Positions 36,501 to 48,500 of a stretch of 64,000 nucleotides of DNA are shown here, piece by piece. The stretch's first letter is position 1; every line of letters starts with the position of its first letter. Both the position numbers and the translations under genes were made by a program. The stretch covers positions 558,001-622,000 of the forward strand of contig BDSI01000023.1 of NCBI GenBank assembly GCA_003117195.1, given 5' to 3'. Source of the stretch: Eudorina sp. 2006-703-Eu-15. Taxonomy: Eukaryota; Chlorophyta; Chlorophyceae; Chlamydomonadales; Volvocaceae. Under the pieces are notes generated by a model. It made no database searches. It was not told the origin of the DNA and was given only the letters and a program-made list of their open reading frames with translations.

Positions 36501-39500
36501 CAGAGCGGCGACCCAGAACACGGTAAGATTAAGCAGGCAAGGCAAGTGGAGGGGTTGATGAACGGTGGGACTGACGTGACACAGGTATGGGGCATGGGGT
36601 ATGGGACACCGGAGGTCTAGCTTCCGCACACCTGCGGAAGGTGTTGGGTGTGTTGAGAGGCTACGGCTGGATCTGAATCCTAGAGCGCCGTACAATCCAG
36701 CGCGGGCAAGCAGCGGCACCTTTGTCACCCAAGTGCTGCTGCCCCGTCACTGGCCCGCGGTTGGCCCCGCACATGCCCACCGACCCCACACACGCCCACA
36801 CATTCTCCGGAAAACTGTCGCGCACCCGCCCCTGCTTCCGCCCCTCCGAGGCCCCAAACCCACCCGTCCACTCACCCACACCAGCGCTGTCACCTGATCC
36901 CACTCCATTGCATCCCACTCCACTCCACTCCACACGCCATCCCATTCCACCCTCATATGACTGCCGCACCTTGAAGTCCTGCAGCCTCCAGGTGCCTCCC
37001 AGGGCCCTCGACCGGCTCTCCGGGGCGACGCTCACGACGCAGCCCAGCGCCAGCACCGCCGGCAGCGCTACCGGCAGCCGGTCCTCGTACACCCCCCGCA
37101 CGTGGTCCGCCGACAGGGCAGCGGCCAGACGCGTGGCGTACGACCTGTACTGCAGCTCGGGGAGCGTGACGCGGTACAGATGCGCGGGCTTCCTGCCCCC
37201 GGGCAGCGTCACTGAGGACGCTCGGACGACCTCCAGCTGTAGCTGCAGCCCCGCGCCGGCCCCCGCCCCCGCCCCGGCGGCCACCGCCTCCGCCACTTCG
37301 AAGGGCTCTCCCAGCAGGGAGTCGACCAGGAAGGAGCGGGGCATCTGCAGCGCCACCGAGTGCAGCTTGCCGCCCGCCAGGAACCACATCTGAGGTGGAG
37401 AGGGGACGGCGTGGGAACACCGATACAGTGATTGGGCAGAGCCGGAAGTGTTTCTGGCGTGGGGACGTGGGCCGCGGCGGGTGGACGGGTCGGGAGATGA
37501 GCGACAGGAGTAGGGCCCGCCAGTCCACCCCCCAGGTTTGGCTGAGGCTGGGGGTCGGGCGAAAATAATAATTCTGGGCTTGTTTCCTCGGTAGACAGTC
37601 GGCGTGGGTCGGTAGACAGTCGGCTTGGTGCCAGGGAAGAGGCGCGCGCCAGGGCCCGGGATGGTTGGGACGCTGGGTCCTGGAGGCGCTCGATGCGGCC
37701 ATCCATCAGCGGGCGGGCTCCCAGGCCGCACCACCCACCAGACCCGCCAATCGCCCCGCCAGTGGTGAGCCCTCACTGGAGCAGCCCCGGAACCCATTGG
37801 CCTCCCACCCTCCCACCTTGAGCTGCCCCGGCGTCCCCGTCTCCGCCAGGTGCACCACCTGCCAGGGCACCGCCGTCAGCGCCGCCGCCTGGTTCACCAA
37901 CAGAGACCGCATGCTGAGGGGCCCACCCGCCACGCCGGCGGCGGCGGCGGCAGGGCCTCCGGGGCCAGCGGCCCTCCGGGCCGCCTCCGCCGCCTTCGCG
38001 GCCTCCGCCTTCCGCCGTTTGACGTCCGCTCGAAGGGCCCGCCAGCGAGGCTTCTGTGCCGCCACCCAGCCCGCGTAGTCCTCAGCAATGGACACCGCGG
38101 GGGCGGCGGGGGCAGCCGCCTGCAGTGTTGACACCATGCGGCAAAGGGGGCCGAGCGCATCAACCCACAGAGGCCAAGGAGGTCCCGAGGGGCCGGGCGG
38201 CCGGTGACTGCCGGCCAGAGCGACATTTCTTAGGAACTTGAACAGGTCCTGTCATGAAACCCTTATCCCTAGGATTCTGACCCACCACAGTGGCACGACG
38301 TCTTAGGGAGACAACAAATCCCGTTTTACAGTCCCAAGCACATTTGCGGTCCATGACATCAGTCTGGGCTTCGTTCCTCGCTTTTAACCCCGCCCGCACG
38401 GGCAGCCCCACCTTGTTCGCAGCGCCCGGGGAATTCTCCTTGTCGCCTCCCCCGGCCTCCAGCTCCACCGCCATCTCCACCCCCGCCTCCGCCTCGCCGT
38501 CCTGCTGCTGCTGCTGCCGCCGGCGCCCGCTCGTCACCGCCACCCGCGCGCGCGCCACCATATCCCGGGCACCGCCACCGCCCGGCGCCCCCGCGGCGCC
38601 GTTGAGCAGCTTGGCCGCCGCCGTCTTGGCCTTCTTGGCGGCGCCGTCAGGCCCGTTGCCGCCGTACAGATCCTCCAGATCGTCCACGTCAGCCGCCGCT
38701 GGGCCCCCATCTGCTTCCCCCATGTCCGCGTCGGGGCCCTCCTGGGAGTTGCCGTCCCGTGGGTCGGGCTGCTGACGTGGCTTTGCCATGCGGCGGAGCA
38801 GATCGTCCAGTCGCAGCTGCTGGCACTTGTCGGTGCGTTCGCGGATCTGGGGAAGCCCGTGGGGATGGGTGGGTGGTCGTGGGGTTGGGTGTCGTGGGGT
38901 TGGGGGTCGTGGGTGGGAGGCCCGAGGGCGGGAAGGGTCACCTACGTAAGCACGTGGGCGAGTGCGAGCTGGTCTGCCTACCGGGAAGGGGTAATGCCAT
39001 GTGCCATGTGCGGCGGGTGGTGGGGACCAGGGAATTCCGTAAAAGCAAAAGTACGGGACGCGATTCGGGGAGGTGACAGCTGGTGTAGGTCTGGCTTTCC
39101 TGTTGCTTTCCTGTTTCACGCACATCGGGATCGGGCTGAGCCGCATATCACAGTCACTCACTCAGTCGCGACACCCCGCCGTAACATGTGCTGGAGCAGA
39201 AGGAAAACTCCTACACACGCCACCCGATGGCCAATTCTACCCCGCCTCGACTTACTCCACCCTTTCCGGCTCTTCACGTCGCCGGCCCCACCTCGCCCGA
39301 ATCTCTCTCTCTCTGCACGCCTCTCAATCCTGTGTAACCTTCCACCGAATTCCCCCAAACCAAAACAAAACTCATCCCACGCTTCCCAGCCCACCTTCTT
39401 GTGCAGCCAGTCCGGGTGCTTGACCCGGGGCACCGGGTTGGTCAGTCCCTGCAGCGCCGCCGGGATGGTGATGATCTTCTGGATGGCGCTGCCCAGTCGC

Positions 39501-42500
39501 TCCCGGTAGTAGTCCCAGTCCACGATGTCGCGCACGTCGGGGACACCGTCGGCGGACCCGGAGCCTGAGGAGGAGCGCCCGGAGCCGGGTGCGCGGGGGC
39601 CCGGAGCAGGACGCGGGCGCAGACGGCCACGATGGATTGGTGGTGGGACGATATGGCATCAATCAGGAAGCCAAGGGGATCATCATGATTATGGCGTGAG
39701 AGAAGTGATATGAATTTGGCGGGGGTTAAGGGGCACACGTGAGGTGAGGTGAAGGCAACAAGATGGTCCATGAGGTGACACAGAAGCACCCCGGGCATTC
39801 AGCCGCCATGGGGAGGAAAGCAAAATAGCAAAATCAAGCATGCGGGCGGTGGAACGGGTACCTGTGGGTGCTTGGCACAGGACGCACAATGGAAGCCCGT
39901 CCCATCTGCGCCGCCGTCCCCCCATAGGTGGTTTTCTTTTCAACCCCCACAGGTGTGATCCCCTCGCGAGTCGTTGACCCCTACGGGGCATGAGGCCTGG
40001 GTCCGCATTTCCAGCCCCACCCACCTACGTCGCCTCCGCACCACTTGCGCAGCCAGGCGCGCGCCACCGCGGGCTCCGCTGAGAAGATGGACACGGGGAT
40101 GGCCCTCTCGCTGGTGGGCAGGGTGGCGGGCTGCTTGGCGATGACGTAGGTACAGTTGAGGCCCTTGTCCTTGATGCGCTCGTCGCCCAGGAAGGCGGCC
40201 AGGCGGTTGGCGGTGCTGATGGCGCACGACTTGCGGCCTGGGGGGTGGGGCGGCGAGCGACATTTGTTGGCAGGGTTAGGGATACAAAGAGAGGTACAGG
40301 TAGGGATACAGGTACAGGTGAAGGTTCAGGCACAGGTAGAGGTAGCTGTGGAAGAGGGGCAATGGCGGAGCATGAGGGGCATTTGGATGGGGCCCAGTCC
40401 GGGAGGTGGACTGGGTCCGCACGCGAATGGAGGGGACCTTGCTCGGACGCCCACCGAAGGAAAGCCCCCGTTGCCCTCTTTACTGGTCGAGTGGTAAATT
40501 TAGTAAGTTGGGGGGCGGGGGGTTCCTAAAGCAGCAGGGCGGCCAAAGCGTGAAAAGCAGCCGCCAGACCCCACCCGACCCGACCCGACCCGTACGCTGC
40601 TTTCTGGAACGAAGGCCGGGTCCGTACGACGGCCGCGGGGATGGTGTCCCCCCCGGGGGAAACTGGGGGAAACTGGGGGAAACTGGGGGAAACTGGGGAA
40701 ACTGGGGCGAACTGGGGGAAACTGGGGGCAAATGGGCTTTTCGGCCACCCATCATGGCAAGGTCTTCTTGCCGCGCAGCTAGACCCCACAGACCAGTACT
40801 CAAGAGACGGACAACCTGCCAGCCCGGCGCACAATCAGCAGATGGCCGCCACCCTGGGCTTCTCAGTCAGGCCCCAGCGGATGGTTCCCCCTGAGCCTCT
40901 CATGTGCCCCACCTAATCAACGGCATCGGCCCCCGCCCCCCGGCCCCCCGCCCTCCCCAGTCCCAAGTCACCCACCCCAGTCCCCAAGCCACCCACCCTC
41001 GTACTCCGCCAGCGCCTTGCTCATGGTGGTCGCCTCGCTGATGTACTCGAGCAGCTCCTCGTCCGCCAGGTCGCAGCCCCGGGTGTCCAACAGGTCCAGC
41101 CACCGGTCCGCCACGGCGCCCACCGCCGCGTAGCACTCCTCCAGGGTGCCGCCGGCCAGGAACTGCTCAAACACCTGTGGGAGGGGAGGGGAGCGGGGGA
41201 TTGCACATGGGGGAGGCGGGGCGGGGGGTGTGCGATGGGGAGATGTGTGGAGGGCTTCTGACGGGACGGACAAGGAGACGCGCGGGGATTTAGCAGGTGC
41301 GAGGTGGCGGTGGCGGTTATGATGGTGAGGGTGTGGATTCACCATAATACGCTGCGGTAAGGTAGGAGACACGGACGGACGCGGCTCCAGAGGGTTCGTG
41401 TTCCTCTCTTGTATCAATAGAGGCAGCGAAACCGCGAAATTTCATTAAGTGGGCAGCAGTTGTCCTCCAGGGGGTCGACGACGTCGGTGAAGTTTGTTCG
41501 GGTTCCTCATCCCGTCCGGGCCCCAAGGGTCGCCTCTTTTCAATCCCGTCGCCCCCAACCCTGCCCCCCCACCCCGCCCCTCGTACGAAGCGGCTCACCT
41601 CCGCCTGGAACACCTTGATGAGCTTCAGCTCTCCGCGGCGCTTTACCTCAAAGCCCTTGAGCTCCGCCAGACTGCCGTCGTGGTTGAACACGGCGTAGCG
41701 CTTCTTGATCGACTTGCCCTCCTCTTTGCTGGCGGGCAGGATCATGGCCTGGGCGGGACAGCCGCCCCGGCGGGGAAGAGGGTGGCCGTGATGATTGCGG
41801 AGTGGGGCCCATTTTAGGTGGGTTGCATTCCACTAGTCCATCCGTATGATTATGAGATGATCATGCACGGTCTGCTCTCTACCCTGTACCGCCTGCATGA
41901 ACACTTCACCAGTGCGGCCCCCCTGTACTGCCGCATCATCTTGTACTGCCTGTACTTACCCTGTACGGCCCGTCCACCTCGAACTCGATGCTCATCTCGC
42001 TGCTGGTGACGTACCGCGGGGGCCCCGGCAGCGGGTCCTCCCCGGCCTTGGGCCGCACCAATGTCTGGTACTGGTCGTTGGTGTTGTGCTGGGCCACCAT
42101 GGCGTTCAGCACGCAGCACGGGTACGACAGCTTGAACTCCTTGCCGTTCTGCACGCAAGGAGAAGGGCGACAGGGGAATGCAGTGCAGCTGTGCAGGGGG
42201 GGGGAAGACGACTTGGATGGATGGGATGGCGGCGGCCACGAAGTGGCCTGCAGGCGGCGGCTGAGCGCGTCGCTGCGCCAGGGTCCATGCCCCCCTAACC
42301 CCGCACCTTGTTCTTGAATTTGAAGTTCTCCGGGAAGCTGCCCGGGAGAGCGCACCAGATACCGTCCGTGTCCAGCTCCAGGGTGCGGCCCAGCTGCAGA
42401 ACCAGCTTGTTGGCGCGCTATGGGGTCCAGGGGGGCCGGGTAGGGGAGCGGTTGGGTCGGAGTGGCCCGGTCAGAGAGGGTTAGGTCGGGGTGGGTAGAG

Positions 42501-45500
42501 ATGAGTAGCTGGTTGGACCCATGGGTCAGTGAAGCTGACCTGTGGGCTCAGCAAACTGGCACAAGATAATACACCTAAGCAGGCATTCTCGTGTTGCTTG
42601 TACGGACAGCCCCGCAAGGTGCTTTACTGTCATTGCGCCCTCGAACTTGGTGGCACTGACTCCTCTTCCGCGAGCCGCCGACGCGACCCTCTCCACACCT
42701 CCCCAACAAAACCCCTTCCCCGGCCGGGCCCCAGCCAGAGACGAGTTCGGACCTTAAGATCCGCCCTAGTTCCACCTCAGGTTCCATCACAGGTGCTGCA
42801 TGCGCCCCTGCAGGGCCGTCCCACCCACCGACCCACCCACCCACCCGCCCACCCCCACCTCGATGATCCGGGCGCCCGTATACGTGACCACCCCCGCCAT
42901 CTCCATGCTGTACCACCGGGCGCCCTTGCGCATCACGTAGCCGTAGAACGAGTTGAGGATGCACTTGTGGGCGAGCTGCAGGCTCTCGTACAGTACGCAC
43001 ATGTCGGCCGCCTCCTGGATGCGGATGGGGTTGCCGCCCGCCTTGGCCTCGTCCAGCTTGCCTTTCCAGACCTGCGTAGACACATACACACACGCACACA
43101 CACGGAGGGGTCTCCTCTCTAAACACACGGAGGGGTCCAGGAGGCTGGTGCGCTAGGAGCTGAGGGCACCACGTGGGGTGAGATGCGGTGAGGCGGGCGG
43201 GGTGTGGGGTGTGGGGCAGTGGACCTGGTGCGGGATACGTGGAGGCGAAGTAAGGTCGAGGAGCGACCCGAAGGTCTACATATAGGTTTTCAGGGTTTAT
43301 TTATATCATAGGGTAGACCCAATTGTAACGTAATAAAATCTTACTGTCATGTGAGGGGAAGTTCAGGGTCACACAAGATGGTCTTGGGCTAAGGTCCCGG
43401 GGGGCACGGGTCGCCCCGGCCTGCGATTCCCCGCCAGGAGCAGTCCCCATCCCGCCCCGCTGCGGTGACCCGCATGCGAGGGTGCGAGTGCCCCACCAGC
43501 GAGGGCATATCACGCGATGCCCATCGGGCGCGCTGCACATACAAGCAGGGTAGTGTTCCCAGCACCGTCATGCGTCATCTGTTGTCGTTCTGCGTTGAGT
43601 TAGAAGGGATGTCTCCCTTTTAGCTCTCACCCACCGACCCGCCCACCTAGCCGCTCAGGTCAGCCCCTCCGCCTGGTTTTCCGTGTTAACCCAGCCCCCG
43701 TTCCGCCCCACCCACCCACCTTGCCCAGCCCCTTGTACTCGTAGCGGCGGTCCCGGAAGGCCCTCACAGTGTCGATGTAGAAGGCGTTCTCCCGCTGGCA
43801 GATCCCCGCCACCCGCTTCTCGGTGATGGGCTTGTCCAGCACGCGCTTGTACACCTGGGCGAGGGAAGGAGGCAGGGTGGCTATCTTATTTTGCGGAGTA
43901 TCTACGGCCGGAGATACTCCTTGCCCAATCGTGCTGAAAGTATCTGTCGGAGGGAGCTTTTGCCGGCATTTTATCTACTCAAAGGGGGCTTTTCCCCGTG
44001 CGAGAGGCCATGAGTATCTAAAACCCCATTTTCCCACCGAGGGAAAGTATCTATCAAAACGCAAGGTTTTCGGCCGAATATATATTGATATCTTAAGATA
44101 GCCACCCTGGAAGGAGGGAGTAGGCGGAAGGGCGCGGGGGGAGGAGGGGGGAGGGCGCGCGGAGGGAGGATATCCAAATGGGTGGGTTCCAAAAAGGTCG
44201 TGCACCTTGCCGCGCATGGCCGCACTCCCTGTAACTCCAGCTCAATAGCTGGACACCCGTCGCTTGCTCCTTCCCAGTTAGCATGGTAAGTATTCACATT
44301 ATAACTGATAGGTAATGCCAAACCTTCCGGCAAGTTATATGTCCAGGAGCAACGTCCCAGGCTATATCGCTGCGCGAAGCAGCCAGCCACGTCTCCCCAA
44401 CCTGAGTCGCCAGCCGCACCTTCTGGCAGTACTTCTTGAGGCGCTCCTGCAGCATCTTTTGCCGCTCCTCCTGCGACAACTCCCCCCAGGACCGGGGCGG
44501 CGGGGGCGCGCCGTCGTAGCTGTTGTTGGCAGCTCCAGGGGCGGCCGGGAAGGTCTCCGAGGCCAGCTGCGCCTTGATCTGCATGTACTCGGCGCGGGTG
44601 GCCGCGTAGTGCTCGCCGCGCCACTCCTGGGGGCCAGGCCCATGGGGAGTGGGGGTCCGGGGGCAGCGGGGCGGGAGGGGCGTGTCGGTAAGAACCCATT
44701 TCACCACCACACCACGGTCCTGACCCGGTGCCGCGGAGACCACCTCTGGCGCCTGCTCGAGCGCCTGCGCCACGAACCCATCCGCATGTTGCACCACGAA
44801 GCGATACACCGCAGCTCCTCACCTGCCGCGGCTCGCTCTCTCAACCTCTTCCCTCCCGGACCCCGCTCTCTGCCCCTGCCGCTCTCCTCCCCACCCCCGC
44901 TGGCCACCACCCACACTCACGACCCACCCATTCCATCTGACGCAGGCAGGTCTTGTTGGGCGCGTTGAAGTCGCACGCGGCGCAGTCCTCCTCCGTCACG
45001 ATGGCCGAGGGCTGCAGCCTGTTGGTCAGGATGATGTTGGGGTACATGGCCGCCACGTCCAGGTGGTAGATCAGGGGGTTCTCTTGCCTGCAGCGTCCAG
45101 GGCGAGGAGGGGGGGCCGACAGGGTGTGGGAAAACCTTCTCCCCCCGCGTTCCGTCGGGAGCCCTGCTTTCCCGGAGCACCGGACTCGATCAACCCCCTT
45201 CCCCCCAAGGGTTCCACCGCACCCGGATCCCTTCTCCCCCCTTGACACAGTCTCAATTCGGGTACATCCAGCCCTTCCGCCTGGGCCGTTGCTCTTGCAG
45301 CAGCGCATTATATACCGGTCTACCCATTTCCCCGGCGGCCATACACCCATCGGGACTGGAGGCGCCCACGGGACATTCGAGTGGGCGCCTCCCTGCTACT
45401 GTCATTTGTTCCGAGTAGGTCGGCATGAAATCACATTACGCAGAGGAGGGCCTCATGTTTCCCTTCCAGAAGGCTGAGTTCCAGGTTCACAGTATGGTGT

Positions 45501-48500
45501 GCGATACAGCAGCTGCGAGCGCCCCGCGCCCTGTCGCACCTGTTGGGCTCCTCCTTGATCTGCGCCAGCTTGGCGGCGATCTTGTCCCGCACCTCCTGGT
45601 AGTTGGGGCAGTCGTCGATGCCGCCCTTCCACTTGGCCTCGTGCACGAGCGCGTACGACAGGTCCTTGTCGAGCTGGTCCAGGAGCATCTGCGGGGAGGG
45701 GCCGGGAAGAGACGAAGCAGCGCGGGATGAGGGCGGTGAGGCGGAGGCAGCCCAGCGCGGGATGAGGGCGGTGAGGCGGAGGCAGCCCAGCGCGGGATGA
45801 GGGCGGTGAGGCGGAGGCAGCCCAGCGGGGAGCGGGACATGGAGGGCGGGCAAGGGCCGAGTGCGCACTTCCCGTCTCTGGCTGGTCACCGTCTGCCATC
45901 CTCACCATTTCGACCCAGCCGGACCACTTGTACCTAACTCACCACCTGGGTACCCGCGCTCCTCACCCAGGCTGTGAAGTACTGGAAGCAGGTGGCCCTC
46001 ACCGGCGGCCCCCACGCCCGCCCCACCCCGCGCGGCCCTCGGGCCGTTTCACCCTTGTTCCACGCCTTTCCTATGACCTTTCCCGTCCCCTTCTCATTCC
46101 CTCCCTGAACCTTCGCCTATTTCCCCATGGATAGCATTGCCAGCCCACTCCAACCTGGTACGCCTCCGGGTTGCACTTGAACTTGAGCGGCAGGTCCGAC
46201 CTGAACACCCCGCTCTCCAGCGCCTCCACCTTGCCCCCGATGTACGTCTCGCTCTCCAGCAGGTGCCCCCGGTACAGCGCCTCGCGGTCGCCCACGTGCT
46301 TGTTGGGACAGGCGATGTTGGCGCGGTAGGCCTGAGGGCGGGCGGGGGGCCCAGCGAGGGAGGGAGGGATATAGGACATTGGTAGGGGAGGGAGGGAGGG
46401 AAGGTACAGGAAAGGAGGCAGGGAGGGGGTCACCCTTCGCTGCTGGCAGAGAGTAGGAGGTCGGCTACATGCAATCGAGAGAAATGGGGTGTCAGGGCGC
46501 GGGCGTGCGGCACCGCCCAACCTTTGAGCGCCGCGACGGGACTGCTCCGGCTGCGCTGCGCTTAGTCCTCTAGGTCGCCCAACGCACACACACACACACA
46601 CATACACACACGCGTCGGGCGGGTCTCTTACCAACACACACACACTCTCCTGTGGCTTCTTGCTAAACACACACTCCTGTTCACAGACACTCCTGTTCTG
46701 CCTGCTTCAGTAACACACACACACACGTGTGTGCTCACCTCCACCATGAGCAGCTGCTCGCACAGGGTGCCCGAGCCTTTCCGCAGCACCTCGTCGGGCG
46801 GCATGGGGATGATGGTGGCCAGTGAGAAGATGAAGGGGTGGACGTACGTCATGTAGAGGTAATAGGTGGACACGGCGTCGGACACCGAGTAGCTGGCCAT
46901 GGCCTGAGGGGCCCGGCCGGGGGCAGCAGGTGGGGGGGGGGGGCCGACCCGGGAAGGGCGAGGGGCGTCGGGATGGGGGCAGGGGTGCCGTGGGGTGGAG
47001 TGAAAGGCATGCGAAAGAGGATCGGTGTGGAGAAAGGGAGGGCGGTAGGACCCTGGCGGATCAGATACCGTCGTGATGCGGTCAAGAGGACGACACCGCG
47101 GGACTGGACAGTACGCGGCATTGCTGGGCGGCACGCGTGCCTGGCGGTGCCAGCGGCTGCGGCAATTTGAAGACCCCCGGGGTGTCCGCCGGGGCTGCCC
47201 CATGTCCCGCTGCTCTCATGTCCACACGGGTGTGTGTATGTGTGTGTGTGTGTGTGTGTGTCAGGTGAGGTGGCGAGGGGCGGTCATCCGGCCCCCCTTC
47301 CCCTTCACGATGACAGACGCACGCACTCGCGTGCTTGATCCGCCCGCTGTGTCTTGAGCGCTCTACGGTCTAGGAGCCCGCCATCAAAGGACTCCCGACC
47401 CGTGACCCGGGTGCACGCACGCACCGTTGCTGACCACCGGGCTACTCCTGGCTGCTTTGAACCCCTTTGAACCCCGGGCCCCATCCAAGCCCAGCCCTCA
47501 CCCACCTGCGGGGTCTCCCTGGCCAGCCGCACCATGTCCTCGGGGGCCACCTCCACCGGGTCGTAGCCCAGTTTTGCCTTGGTCACAGCCTGGAGGCGAG
47601 GGCGTGGCGTTGAAGGGGTGGGGGTGATGGGGTGCTGGGGGTGACGGAGGCGGTGTCCCGCGGGGGAAATAACCACCGGAGGCCATATACCATGAGCCGT
47701 TGCTCAGTCACCAAAGAACCGCTCATGTAAGAAAAATGACGAGGTGCGGATGTGTTGGGGAGGCGCGCTCGGTGCACCGCTCCGGAACCAGTAGGTGGCG
47801 TGGTTTCCGAACTTCGGTTGGCCTCCATCACATTGCGGGACCTCTACCCCATCAAGCCTACCCATCGCTCCGCACCACCAGGCGTGTGACGGGCACCTTC
47901 AACAGGGCGGCAACGGCGAGAGCTTGCACCCATGGATGGAGAGCTGTCAAATCCGACCCCACGCGGTCCAGCCTCCCTGCACATCCCCACCCGCCCTGGC
48001 CCCACCCACCTTGAGGCCTCTGCTGCCCTGCGGCAGGTACGAGTCGCGATCCACCCAGTGCATGCAGTCCATGTGTACGGCATGACGGGAGAGGCACTCC
48101 TTGGAGGCACCGGGGCCGCCGCCACCGCCGCCGCCCTGGCCGCCGCCGCGGCAGCGGAACCCGATGAGGCCGTGCATGTCGAGACCCAGGCGGGCGCAGC
48201 GTGCCTCGATGAACGGAAAGTCGAAAAAGTCGCCGTTGTACGTCACGTAGATGGCGGGCTTCACGGCGCGCATGTGCTCGAAAAAGTGCAGCAGGAGGGA
48301 CCGCTCATCTGGGGCGTTGGTGACCTGGCGGCGGGGCGCGGGTGGTGGGTCGGGGGGCACGGAAGGGAAGCCCGCGCGGTCCGCTGTAACATAATATTAA
48401 TATATTATCATAAGCCCGGACGATCCAGACGCGGGCGGGTTTGTGTGGGACTGGGCGGGTGTGTGGGACTGGGCGGGTGGGCGCCGGGGTGTGGGCCGCT

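Noticed and set aside
45720..45889. Frames with repeated Leu-Arg-Leu-Thr-Ala-Leu-Ile-Pro sequence
   Set aside because: They translate the 35-bp tandem repeat in a POLE intron.
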